Below are positions 1 through 7,734 of a DNA stretch of 64,000 nucleotides, piece after piece. Position numbers and translations under genes: made by a program. The stretch's first letter is position 1; each line of letters begins with the position of its first letter. The notes beneath the pieces were generated by a model. The model was not told where the DNA came from. It saw nothing but the letters and a program-made list of their open reading frames with translations, and searched no databases. Origin of the DNA: Cellulomonas cellasea (GTDB lineage: Bacteria > Actinomycetota > Actinomycetes > Actinomycetales > Cellulomonadaceae); NCBI RefSeq assembly GCF_006538745.1, contig NZ_BJLR01000009.1, forward strand, positions 186,001 through 250,000, written 5' to 3'.

Positions 1-1230
1 GGCGACGTCGACGATCGCGGCCCACGTGAGCGGGCCGACGATGCCGTCGGGCACGAGGCCGTGGGCACGCTGGAACGCGATCACCGCGGCGCGGGTCGCG
101 GCACCGAAGCGGCCGTCCGCCTCGACGCCGACGACGCGCTGGATGATCGCGACCGACTCGCCGACCGCACCGCGACGCAGGCCGGCGCGGACGACGGAGG
201 CCGGGATGGCGTCCGGGGACAGGACCGGTGCGGCGGGGGCGGCGGCCGGCGGGGCGGCAGGGGCGGCCGGGGCGCCGGTCGCGACGACGTCCCAGGCGTA
301 GTCCAGGGCACTCCAGCCGGCACCGCGCTCGACGACGACGCGGATCGTGTGGCGACCCACCGACAGGCCGGTGACCTCGAACGTGCTGCCCTCGACCATG
401 ACAGGCGACGCCGACTGGGCCTCGGGGTGCAGGTCGACGACGTACCCGAGCACGAACTCGCCCGGGTCGACCGCGACGGAGAACCGCGCGGTCGTCGAGG
501 TGGTCGACGCGGCCGGCGTCTCGAGCCACGAGATGACGGGGTCCACGGCGTCGGCGACGACGACCGTGAGCGTGCCGATGCCGGAACGCTCGTCCTGGCC
601 GTTCGCGCCGGGCGTCAGCGCGGAGGCCTGGAACTCGACGGTGTGCGTGCCGCCCTGCCAGGGCGACATCGTCAGGACGTGCGTGGTCTCGTCGTAGTCG
701 GCCTCGAGCTCGAGGGGCCAGCCCCACGCGTCGATGGACTCGATCGCGCCGGTGCCCGGGAGCACGTGGTCGTCGAGGTCGACCTCGACGGTCTCGCCGG
801 CGGTCAGCTCGACGGTCGCGTCGACGGCGGTCGGTGCGACGACCTCGACGTCCGCGGGCGCCTCCTCGACGGGGACCTCGTCCACGGGCGCCTCGACGAC
901 GGGCTCCTCCGTGGGGGCGTCCACGACGGGCTCGTCCACCGGGGCGTCCACGACGGGCTCGTCCACCGGGGCGTCCACGACGGGTGCCTCGTCCGCGGGA
1001 GCCTGGTCCGTGGGGGCCTCCTCGCTCGGCACCTCCGCGACGGGGCTGTCCGTGACGGGCGTCTCCTCGGCCGGCGCGTCGGGAGCCGCGGGCGCCTCGA
1101 CGCCTGACTCGACCGGACCGTCGACGGGCGCAGCGACGGCCGCGCCGACGCTCCCTGCGGTCAGGACGGTCGCGACGACGCCCGCAGCGACGAGTCGCCG
1201 GGCTCGGGGAGCAGACAAGCGTGCAGACAT
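1..1230 (-). CDS. Secreted peptidoglycan-binding-type protein (partial, C-terminus outside window)
   Basis: This gene reads leftward from an ATG at 1230 and leaves the window still open after 410 codons. The start MSARLSAPRARRL followed by an Ala/Val-rich stretch is a typical Sec signal peptide, so the protein is probably exported. Residues ~45-125 form an acidic, Pro/Val-rich stalk with a 9-residue unit PVDEPVVDA repeated nearly exactly (27-bp direct repeats at about 915-985). A beta-rich middle part (~130-330) follows, then an Ala/Pro linker. The last visible ~65 residues match the PG_binding_1 fold (VGESVAIIQRVVGVEADGRF, then GIVGPLTWAAI). The catalytic or anchoring part, if any, is outside the window. 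The stalk and binding-domain assignments are seen in the translation; a cell-wall location is inference. Confidence 0.75.
   Translation of the reverse strand, partial: MSARLSAPRARRLVAAGVVATVLTAGSVGAAVAAPVDGPVESGVEAPAAPDAPAEETPVTDSPVAEVPSEEAPTDQAPADEAPVVDAPVDEPVVDAPVDEPVVDAPTEEPVVEAPVDEVPVEEAPADVEVVAPTAVDATVELTAGETVEVDLDDHVLPGTGAIESIDAWGWPLELEADYDETTHVLTMSPWQGGTHTVEFQASALTPGANGQDERSGIGTLTVVVADAVDPVISWLETPAASTTSTTARFSVAVDPGEFVLGYVVDLHPEAQSASPVMVEGSTFEVTGLSVGRHTIRVVVERGAGWSALDYAWDVVATGAPAAPAAPPAAAPAAPVLSPDAIPASVVRAGLRRGAVGESVAIIQRVVGVEADGRFGAATRAAVIAFQRAHGLVPDGIVGPLTWAAIVDVA
915..985. repeat. 27-bp in-frame direct repeats encoding an acidic stalk
   Basis: Nearly identical 27-bp copies lie inside the secreted protein gene and encode the unit PVDEPVVDA on the minus strand. 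They are in frame, so copy-number change would lengthen or shorten the stalk without breaking the gene. Confidence 0.75.
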
Positions 1231-1390
1231 ACGAGCGCCTTCCGATACGGACCGCCCCGAGCGGGACGGCCTCCGCCTCCCTATCGGTCACCACCACCAC
1301 GGCAATCGCCTTCGGCCGCGGCAGAACCTGGACGGACGTCCGACACCGCTGCGGTGGAGCGTCGACCGGCCGGTGCCTAGCCTCGGGAGG

Positions 1391-1750
1391 ATGACGAAGC
1401 CGATCCGCCGCACCGCCCACGTCGCGCTCGACCACACGCTCGGCGCGACCCTCCTCACCGCCCCGCACCTGCTCGGGCTCAGCACCCGTGCCCGGGTCTT
1501 CTTCGGCGCGTTCGGCGCCGTCACCGTCGCGGTCAACGCCGTCACCGACAGCCCGATCGCGGTGCGCCGGCTGCTGTCGTTCCGCACGCACCGCGCGATC
1601 GACCTCGCCGCCGACCCGCTGTACCTCGCGCTGCCGCTGCTGACCGGCATCGCGAAGGAGCCGCGGGCGCGGGCGCTCTGGCTCGGCTCCGCGGCGCTGC
1701 TCGCGGCGGCGGTCGCGCTGACGGACTGGGACGCACCGGCCGACAGCTGA
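1391..1750 (+). CDS. Small hypothetical membrane protein
   Basis: A 119-residue protein with three to four hydrophobic segments: LGATLLTAPHLLGL, VFFGAFGAVTVAVNAV, LYLALPLLTGIA and LWLGSAALLAAAVAL. I do not recognise a named family. The ATG at 1391 lies 7 bases after a TAGCCT box (1378-1383), which suggests a leaderless transcript. It is divergent from the secreted protein gene at 1-1230 and stands alone before the VOC gene. The role is unknown; location in the cytoplasmic membrane is inferred from hydrophobicity. Confidence 0.6.
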   Translation: MTKPIRRTAHVALDHTLGATLLTAPHLLGLSTRARVFFGAFGAVTVAVNAVTDSPIAVRRLLSFRTHRAIDLAADPLYLALPLLTGIAKEPRARALWLGSAALLAAAVALTDWDAPADS

Positions 1751-1826
1751 CCGCACCCGCCGCACCGCCGCCGCCGGATCGCCGCCGCCGGACCGCAGCA
1801 CCGACGCGCGCCGCTACGCTCGCCGG

Positions 1827-2177
1827 ATGATCGGACGCGTCGACGAGGTCGTCATCGACTGTGCGGACCCCGGGCCGCTCGCACGGTTCTGGGCCGAGGT
1901 GCTCGGCGGAGAGCACCGGGTGCGCGACGAGGACTGGCACACCCTGCGCTCCCCCGGCTCGCCGGACCTCGCGTTCCAGCGGGTCCCCGAGGGCAAGACG
2001 GTCAAGAACCGCCTGCACCTCGACGTGCTGGTCGACGACATCGAGGCGGCGACCGCCCAGGCCGAGGCGCTCGGCGCCACGCGCCAGGGCGACGTGCACC
2101 ACGACGTCGCCGGGTCCTTCCAGGTGCTGCTGGACCCCGAGGGCAACGAGTGGTGCGTGGTCCGCTCGGCGACCTGA
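1827..2177 (+). CDS. VOC (glyoxalase/bleomycin resistance) family protein
   Basis: The 116-residue product has the start of a vicinal-oxygen-chelate module (RVDEVVIDCADPGPLARFW) and the family ending LLDPEGNEWCVV, with the second half RLHLDVLVDDIEAA. The size equals a single VOC domain, which normally dimerises to build a metal site; possible ligands are His in LHLDV and Glu in PEGNEW. The substrate cannot be told. A TACGCT box at 1815-1820 lies 6 bases before the ATG, so the mRNA is probably leaderless. The neighbouring epoxide hydrolase gene is convergent. Confidence 0.8.
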   Translation: MIGRVDEVVIDCADPGPLARFWAEVLGGEHRVRDEDWHTLRSPGSPDLAFQRVPEGKTVKNRLHLDVLVDDIEAATAQAEALGATRQGDVHHDVAGSFQVLLDPEGNEWCVVRSAT

Positions 2178-2197
2178 CGCCGGGGCGGTGCCGCCGC

Positions 2198-3352
2198 TCA
2201 GGAGCCCGGGCGCAGGTCCCGGAAGAACGCCCGGACGTCGTCGACCAGCAGGTCCGGCGCCTCCATCGCCGCGAAGTGCCCGCCGCGGTCCAGCTCCGTC
2301 CACCGCACGACGTGGTTCTGCTGCTCGGCGATCGGGCGCAGCGTGAGGTCGCCCGGGAACAGCGCGACCGCGGTCGGCACCCCGGAGCTCGTCAGCTCGG
2401 CGCCCCAGCTCTCCGACTCGCGGTACAGCCGCGCGGACGAGCCGATCGTCCCGGTGAACCAGTACACGCTCACGTCGGTGAGTAGCGCGTCGCGGTCGAC
2501 GGCGTCGTCGGGCCGCTCGATGCCGGGGTTGGTGTAGGTCGCGAACACGTCGACGAGCCACGCGAGCAGGCCCGCGGGCGAGTCCGTCAGCGCCGGCGCG
2601 AGGGTCTGCGGCCGGGTGCTCTGGATCGCGGCGTACCCGCCGTGGGCCTCCCACCCGCCGAGCCCCGCGAGCCGCGCCTGGTCGCCCTCGGACCAGCCGC
2701 TGCTGTCGACGTCCCACCCGGGCAGCGTCATGAGCGCGTTCACGTGCACGCCGACGACGTGCTCGGTGGCGATGCGTCCGACCTGCGGGCCGACGACCGA
2801 CCCGACGTCGCCGCCCTGCGTGCCGTACCGGTCGTACCCGAGCCGGCGCATGAGCTCCGCGACCACCTCGGCGTACCGGTCCGTCGAGCCCTTCCCCGCG
2901 GCGGGCGTCGGCCCCGAGAACGCGAACCCGGGCAGCGACGGGATCACGAGGTGGAACGCGTCGGTGGGGTCGCCGCCGTGCGCGCGCGGGTCGCTGAGCG
3001 GCCCGATGACGTCGAGGAACTCGACGACCGAGCCGGGCCAGCCGTGCACGAGGACGAGCGGCAGCGCGTCGGGCTCGGGCGAGCGCACGTGCAGGAAGTG
3101 CACGGGCTGCCCGTCGACGTCCGTCACGTGCTGCGGGTACGCGTTGAGCCGGGCCTCCTGCTTGCGCCAGTCGTACCCGGTGCGCCAGTGCTCGGCGAGC
3201 TCGCGGACGTAGTCGGTCGGGACGCCGTACGTCCACCCGACGTCGGGCAGCTCGTGGGGCCAGCGGGTGCGCGCGAGGCGCTCGTGCAGGTCGTCCAGAT
3301 CGGCCTGCGGCACGTCGATGCGGAACGGGCGGATGCTCTCGTCGGTCGTCAT
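2198..3352 (-). CDS. Epoxide hydrolase-like alpha/beta hydrolase
   Basis: A 384-residue protein with the N-terminal epoxide-hydrolase cap (residues ~5-110: [20 protein letters not shown] and [16 protein letters not shown]) and then an alpha/beta-hydrolase core. Visible catalytic elements are the oxyanion motif HGWPGS, the nucleophile elbow GGDVGS (Asp, as in epoxide hydrolases) and the C-terminal His in [11 protein letters not shown]. The length matches microsomal-type bacterial epoxide hydrolases. It would open epoxides to diols in the cytosol; the natural substrate is unknown. No operon partner is evident. The start ATG at 3352 agrees with the family N-terminus. Confidence 0.85.
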   Translation of the reverse strand: MTTDESIRPFRIDVPQADLDDLHERLARTRWPHELPDVGWTYGVPTDYVRELAEHWRTGYDWRKQEARLNAYPQHVTDVDGQPVHFLHVRSPEPDALPLVLVHGWPGSVVEFLDVIGPLSDPRAHGGDPTDAFHLVIPSLPGFAFSGPTPAAGKGSTDRYAEVVAELMRRLGYDRYGTQGGDVGSVVGPQVGRIATEHVVGVHVNALMTLPGWDVDSSGWSEGDQARLAGLGGWEAHGGYAAIQSTRPQTLAPALTDSPAGLLAWLVDVFATYTNPGIERPDDAVDRDALLTDVSVYWFTGTIGSSARLYRESESWGAELTSSGVPTAVALFPGDLTLRPIAEQQNHVVRWTELDRGGHFAAMEAPDLLVDDVRAFFRDLRPGS

Positions 3353-3679
3353 GGTTCGTGCTAGGGAGAGCAGCGGCCAGGTCCTGACCTGTACCCGGGG
3401 GCTGCCCGGAGGGGCAGCGCGGGGCGCCGCGGTACGTGCGCGCGCCTGGCGGACGTCGATGTCCAGCGGACGTGGGCGCGGGCGTCGCCGTCGGGCGAGG
3501 GGGGCGCGCCGGCTTCTCCCCGACAGAGCACCGGCCCCGTGCGGCTCGGGGCTGCACGGGGCCGGCGATGCGCGCCCGGCCGAGGGGGGACCGGTCGGTG
3601 CGCGGGACCTGTTCTCCGCACGCTACCTCGCGCGGTGCCCGACGACGAGAGGCCGGACGGGCACCGTCGTCGCGCACGC
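3353..3679. other. Non-coding gap between epoxide hydrolase and LLM oxidoreductase
   Basis: I see no convincing gene in these 327 bases. They hold the upstream region of the epoxide hydrolase gene and, near the luciferase-like gene's end, a strong hairpin (3531-3565). Confidence 0.5.
3531..3565 (-). terminator. Candidate hairpin terminator
   Basis: Two perfect 12-base arms (CCGGCCCCGTGC and its complement) are separated by 11 bases. The hairpin lies about 115 bases beyond the stop of the minus-strand luciferase-like gene. There is no T-tract, as is common in high-G+C actinobacteria, so the terminator role is inferred. Confidence 0.4.
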
Positions 3680-4552
3680 TCACCGGCGGACGGGTGGACC
3701 GGCCGCGACCCGCGCCGCCATCTCCCGCGCAGGCCACGCGCCGCCGTCCCGATACCCGAACCGCCACGGGTGCACGGCCTCGACCCACCACGTCGCACCC
3801 GCCGCGGCGTGCGCCCGGACCTCGTCGCCCGCCGCCGGGTCGCCAGGGTCGGTCTCGCCGGGCACCGCCACGTCGAACGGCGCGTCGACGACCCGGTGCC
3901 GGGCGACGAACGCGGTCACGTCCGCGGTGTCGGTCACGGTCCACCCCGCGTCGACCCGCATCGGCAGGACCCCGTCCCACCGGGCCGCGCGCCGGAACGG
4001 CCGCCCGCCCGGCCACGTGCCGCCGACCCACACCGGGACGCGCGGGCGCTGCACCGGCGGCGGGTGCGCCAGCCCGCCCCAGTCGTCGCCGGCGACCCGG
4101 TAGTGCGCGCCCTCGTGCCGCACGACCTCGCCCGTCCACAGCCGGGTCAGCAGCTCGAGGTGCTCGTCGAGCATGTCGCCGCGCACGACCGCGTCGGGCT
4201 CCTCGCCGCAGTGGTCCCACTCGAACGGCATCGCCCCGGTGCCCACTCCGAGCGTGAACCGGCCCGACGCCAGGTGGTCCAGGGTCGTGACCTCGCGCGC
4301 GACCTTGACGGGCCGGCGCCGCGGCAACGGGGTCACCGCCGTGCCGAGCCGGATGCGGCTCGTCCGGGTCGCCGCGACCGCGAGCGCGATCCACGGGTCC
4401 ACGACGTCGACGGGCCCGGGCGGGAACGCGAACAGGTGGTCCCAGAGGAAGAACCCGTCCCACCCGGCGGCCTCGGCGCTCGCCGCGAGGTCGCCGACGG
4501 CGAGCGCGGACAGCCCGACGCCGAAGTTGGGGATGCTCACGGCACACTGCAC
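3680..4552 (-). CDS. LLM-class (luciferase-like, probably F420-dependent) oxidoreductase
   Basis: The 290-residue product starts with the flavin-binding TIM-barrel pattern MQCAVSIPNFGVG and AEAAGWDGFFLWDHL, then WIALAVAATRTSRIRLGTAVTP and LDHLASGRFTLGVGTG, all typical of luciferase-like monooxygenases, including the F420-dependent actinobacterial group. The barrel looks complete. Such enzymes transfer hydride from F420H2 or FMNH2 to a small substrate; neither cofactor nor substrate can be fixed from sequence alone. The ATG at 4552 gives the expected N-terminus. It is a single minus-strand gene between the hydrolase and the phosphotransferase. Confidence 0.82.
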   Translation of the reverse strand: MQCAVSIPNFGVGLSALAVGDLAASAEAAGWDGFFLWDHLFAFPPGPVDVVDPWIALAVAATRTSRIRLGTAVTPLPRRRPVKVAREVTTLDHLASGRFTLGVGTGAMPFEWDHCGEEPDAVVRGDMLDEHLELLTRLWTGEVVRHEGAHYRVAGDDWGGLAHPPPVQRPRVPVWVGGTWPGGRPFRRAARWDGVLPMRVDAGWTVTDTADVTAFVARHRVVDAPFDVAVPGETDPGDPAAGDEVRAHAAAGATWWVEAVHPWRFGYRDGGAWPAREMAARVAAGPPVRR

Positions 4553-4623
4553 GGCGCGCTCCGCTCATCGACGTGCGCCCTACCGTGGCACGCCGGTCCG
4601 ACACGTGCGCCCGCGGTCGACGC

Positions 4624-5709
4624 TCAGCGGGACGCCGTGTACTCCGTGAGGATCTCCTCGATCACCGCACGGGTCAGCGCCGCCGCGGCGGCGTCGGTCT
4701 CGAGCTCGTCCGCGTACACGAGCAGCGCCTTCCACAGCGCCCACCCGCGCCCACGGGCCCAGGTGCCGGGGTCGACGCCGAGCCGCTCCCGGTACGCGTC
4801 GCGGCTCTCGCCGGTGAACAGCGTCCACGCGATCGCCAGGTCGCACGCGGGGTCCCCGACGCCGCACGTGCCGAAGCCGATGACGGCCGAGAGCGCCCCG
4901 TCGCGCACGAGCAGGTTGCCGACCGCGACGTCCCCGTGGAACCACACCGGCGGGCCGTCCCACGTCGCGCGCAGCGCCGTCTCCCACACCTGCGTCGCGA
5001 GGTCGCCCGGGACGCGGTCGCCCAGCACCTCGATCATCTGCCGGGTCTGCTCGTCGTACGTCAGGAGCGGGCCGCCGCGGAACCAGTTGTGCAGCCCGGG
5101 CGCCGGCCCACCCGCGGCGTCGGCCCCGCGCAGCGCGACCAGGAAGTTGGCCAGGTCCTCGGCGAACGCGGTGAGGTCGCCCACGGTGTCGAGGCCGGCG
5201 CGCTCCCCCTCGATCCACCCGTACACCGACCACGGGAAGCGGAACCCCTCGCCGGGCTCGCCCTTCGCCAGCGGCACGGGAATCGGCAGCGGGAGCTGCG
5301 GCGCGAGCACCGGGAGCCACCGGTGCTCCTTGTCGACGGCGCGCGCGTACTCCGCGGCGGTGGGCAGCCGCACGGTCATGCGGTCCCCGAGCCGGAAGGT
5401 CTGGTTGTCCCAGCCGCCGGTCTCGACGGGCCGCACGGGCAGGTCGGCCCACTGCGGGAGCTGCCGGGCGACGAGCCGCCGCACGACGTCCACGTCGACG
5501 AGCCGCCGGTCCGGCCCATGGACGGTCGCCGCGTCGTCCTGCCCGGGGGCGGCCGTCCCGTCGCCCTGCCCGGGGCCGAACGCATCGCCGTCCTGCCCGG
5601 GGACGCTCGCCCTGTCGTCGTCCTGCGCGGTGCTCGTCCGGGTGCGCACGCCGGCGCCGGTGTCGGGAGTCACCTGTCCAACGTCGCGCCCGCACGTCCC
5701 GGGCGACAA
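4624..5709 (-). CDS. Aminoglycoside phosphotransferase (APH) family protein with altered DFG
   Basis: A kinase-fold protein of up to 361 residues. The first ~70 residues are low complexity (repeated PGQD) and the leftmost start is a TTG, so the true start may lie further in. The core has GGWDNQTFRLG, VRLPTAAEYARAVDKEHRWL, the catalytic-loop motif WFHGDVAVGNLLV and VGDPACDLAIAW. The metal-binding DFG position reads VIGFG: codon 4876-4878 is Gly instead of the usual Asp. Many members of this family are not antibiotic kinases, so resistance should not be assumed. It is the last gene of a minus-strand set after dcd and the unknown gene, 15 bases beyond the latter's stop. Confidence 0.75.
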   Translation of the reverse strand: MSPGTCGRDVGQVTPDTGAGVRTRTSTAQDDDRASVPGQDGDAFGPGQGDGTAAPGQDDAATVHGPDRRLVDVDVVRRLVARQLPQWADLPVRPVETGGWDNQTFRLGDRMTVRLPTAAEYARAVDKEHRWLPVLAPQLPLPIPVPLAKGEPGEGFRFPWSVYGWIEGERAGLDTVGDLTAFAEDLANFLVALRGADAAGGPAPGLHNWFRGGPLLTYDEQTRQMIEVLGDRVPGDLATQVWETALRATWDGPPVWFHGDVAVGNLLVRDGALSAVIGFGTCGVGDPACDLAIAWTLFTGESRDAYRERLGVDPGTWARGRGWALWKALLVYADELETDAAAAALTRAVIEEILTEYTASR

Positions 5710-5724
5710 CCGTTTATCCGCGCG

Positions 5725-6858
5725 TCAGAGGTCCGCGGGGTTCACCAGGAAGTCGGCGGCGTCCGCGATCTCCCCGCCGACGGCCGCGTGCAGCGCCCGC
5801 GCGACGGCCTGGACCTGCGGCATCGCCCGCCCGCGCGCGACGCGGTGCTCGAACGACGGCCGCTCGAGCTCGAGCTCCTCGATGTCGGTCGGCTCCCACC
5901 GCACGCGGTAGGCCACGGCGCCGGCCTTCGCCCACGGCAGCTCGCGCAGCAGGGGCGGCAGGACCTCCTCGCCGTGCACCTCGATCGCGAGCAGCCCGTC
6001 GACGCCGAGGTCGACGAGCGCGCCGTACCCGGTCTGCGGCGGGGGCTCGGCGAGCATCGCGCGGTCGTAGGCCTCGGCCTCGGCGTGCAGGCGGCGGCGC
6101 AGGTCCTCGTCCTCGATGCCGTGGCGCTCGAGCGCGTCGCGCAGCCCGGCACCACCCCGCTCGGGGACGCCGAGCGCCGCGAGCCCGGGGCGTGCGTGGC
6201 GCCCGGCGTCGGGCGCGGGCCCGGTCCACGGCACGCCGTCCATCGCGAGCCGCGCCCGGGGCAGGACCTGCTGGACGACGGCGAGGGTCTCGTCGGGCTC
6301 GAGCCACCCGCGCGTGTAGACGGTCAGGTCGATCGCGGCGTCGATGTCGGGCGTGAGCACCGTGCCGCGCTCCCCGGTGCGGACCGCGCCGCCGAGACGC
6401 CGGGCGACGGCCACGAGCCAGAGCAGCACGCGCTCCTCCTCGCGGACCGGCACCGCGTCCGGGAACGCGCGCTTGAGCCCCTCGCGGTCGCCGCCGGGGT
6501 ACGGGCGCTCGCCGCGCTCGCGCGGGCACGCGGCGTCGTAGACCACGGCGGTCGCCGCGGGCAGCCCGAGGCTCAGCGCCTCGCCGGGCTGGACCGCGTA
6601 GGGGCCGGTGAGGGTCGAGAGCCGCGAGACGCGCAGCACGCCAGGTGTCGGCCCGGTCCCCCGCGCGCCGCGGGCCCCCGGAGCACGCTGCTGCAGGACG
6701 CCCGGCCGGGTCTCCCACCGCGCGGCCGGGAACCGGGACACCGCGAGGACCTCGACCTCGTCGGGCCCGATGCCCGCGGGCAGGGCGAGCAGGTGCCGGG
6801 TCCGCAGCCCGGGGTCGTCGAGCGGCAGGCGCGGGAGCGCCGGGTCCACGCCGGCCAC
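5725..6858 (-). CDS. Conserved hypothetical protein in dcd operon
   Basis: A 377-residue soluble protein that I do not recognise. It starts with GTG one base after the dcd stop (TGA-C-GTG), which implies translational coupling. It has no signal peptide or membrane segment. Its composition is that of a folded protein, with acidic helices such as ALERHGIEDEDLRRRLHAEAEAYDRA and a Trp/Arg beta region near RVRWEPTDIEEL; Cys is almost absent. The coupling hints at a role near nucleotide metabolism or simply co-expression; no function can be assigned. Confidence 0.7.
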   Translation of the reverse strand: MAGVDPALPRLPLDDPGLRTRHLLALPAGIGPDEVEVLAVSRFPAARWETRPGVLQQRAPGARGARGTGPTPGVLRVSRLSTLTGPYAVQPGEALSLGLPAATAVVYDAACPRERGERPYPGGDREGLKRAFPDAVPVREEERVLLWLVAVARRLGGAVRTGERGTVLTPDIDAAIDLTVYTRGWLEPDETLAVVQQVLPRARLAMDGVPWTGPAPDAGRHARPGLAALGVPERGGAGLRDALERHGIEDEDLRRRLHAEAEAYDRAMLAEPPPQTGYGALVDLGVDGLLAIEVHGEEVLPPLLRELPWAKAGAVAYRVRWEPTDIEELELERPSFEHRVARGRAMPQVQAVARALHAAVGGEIADAADFLVNPADL

Positions 6859-6859
6859 G

Positions 6860-7435
6860 TCAGACGTCCGTGCGGTGGAAGCTCTGCCAGGACCGCGACG
6901 CCGTCGGGCCGCGCTGCCCCTGGTACCGGGAGCCGTAGCGCTCGGAACCGTACGGGAACTCCGACGCCGAGGACAGCCGGAAGAAGCACAGCTGACCGAT
7001 CTTCATGCCGGGCCACAGCAGGATCGGCAGGGTCGCGACGTTCGAGAGCTCGAGCGTGACGTGCCCCGAGAACCCGGGGTCGATGAACCCGGCGGTCGAG
7101 TGCGTGAGCAGGCCGAGGCGGCCGAGCGAGGACTTGCCCTCGAGGCGGGCCGCGACGTCGTCGGGCAGCGTCACGGCCTCGTACGTCGAGCCGAGCACGA
7201 ACTCGCCGGGGTGCAGCACGAACGGCTCGGACCCCTCGACCTCGACGAGGCGCGTGAGGTCCGGCTGGTCGGCCGCGGGGTCGATGAACGGGTACTTGTG
7301 GTTGTCGAAGAGCCGGAAGAACCGGTCGAGCCGCACGTCGATGCTCGACGGCTGGATCATCGCGGGCTCGTACGGGTCGAGCACGACCCGGCCCGACTCG
7401 AGCTCGGCGCGGATGTCACGATCGGAGAGCAGCAC
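6860..7435 (-). CDS. dcd: dCTP deaminase (dUMP-forming type)
   Basis: Starting at the GTG at 7435 gives 191 residues, exactly the usual Dcd length; the open frame extends further upstream but that part is not Dcd-like. Motifs include [30 protein letters not shown] and GHVTLELSN, which carries the catalytic Glu. The [11 protein letters not shown] signature is that of the mycobacterial bifunctional enzyme, which turns dCTP directly into dUMP plus diphosphate for thymidylate synthesis, rather than the E. coli form (HVTAHRIDPGW). Bifunctionality is inferred from that signature. Two downstream genes are probably co-transcribed. Confidence 0.93.
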   Translation of the reverse strand: MLLSDRDIRAELESGRVVLDPYEPAMIQPSSIDVRLDRFFRLFDNHKYPFIDPAADQPDLTRLVEVEGSEPFVLHPGEFVLGSTYEAVTLPDDVAARLEGKSSLGRLGLLTHSTAGFIDPGFSGHVTLELSNVATLPILLWPGMKIGQLCFFRLSSASEFPYGSERYGSRYQGQRGPTASRSWQSFHRTDV

Positions 7436-7603
7436 GGGGTCACGGTAACGGTCGCGCGAGGCCCCGTGCCGGGACCGACCACCGTCCGGCGGCCCCCCGC
7501 ACCGGTGATCGCCCGGACGCGCGTCCAGCAGCCCGCGGGAGGCCACCGCGACGTCACCCGGGAACGCGCTCACCCGGCCGTTCCCCCGCGCAGGGGCTGC
7601 GGC

Positions 7604-7641
7604 TATGCTTCCTCCCGTGAGGTCGCATGGGAGCGCTCTCG
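7604..7641 (+). promoter_or_regulatory. Promoter -10 and CelR/CebR-type operator of the GH94 operon
   Basis: A TATGCT box at 7604-7609 can serve as -10. At 7628-7641, TGGGAGCGCTCTCG differs at three positions from the CelR/CebR palindrome TGGGAGCGCTCCCA that represses cellulase genes in actinobacteria and is released by cellobiose. The site lies just downstream of the expected transcription start, so the repressor would act as a roadblock. It sits about 94 bases before the cellobiose phosphorylase ATG. Confidence 0.7.
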
Positions 7642-7734
7642 CACCGACGTCCCACCGGTCCCGACCGACCACCGCGAAGCCGCGGCGAGCACCCGGGGAC
7701 GGCGTGACACACCCAGCACCCGAGAGGCGCCTGC

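Noticed and set aside
4624-5709. Aminoglycoside resistance gene
   Set aside because: Only the broad kinase family is recognisable, a key Asp is missing, and the operon context (dcd) is not resistance-related.
5698-5712. A third LacI-type site (CAACCGTTTATC) near the phosphotransferase start
   Set aside because: It fits AANCGNTT but lies between two coupled genes, lacks the TTGAC promoter block seen at the other two sites, and is short enough to occur by chance.
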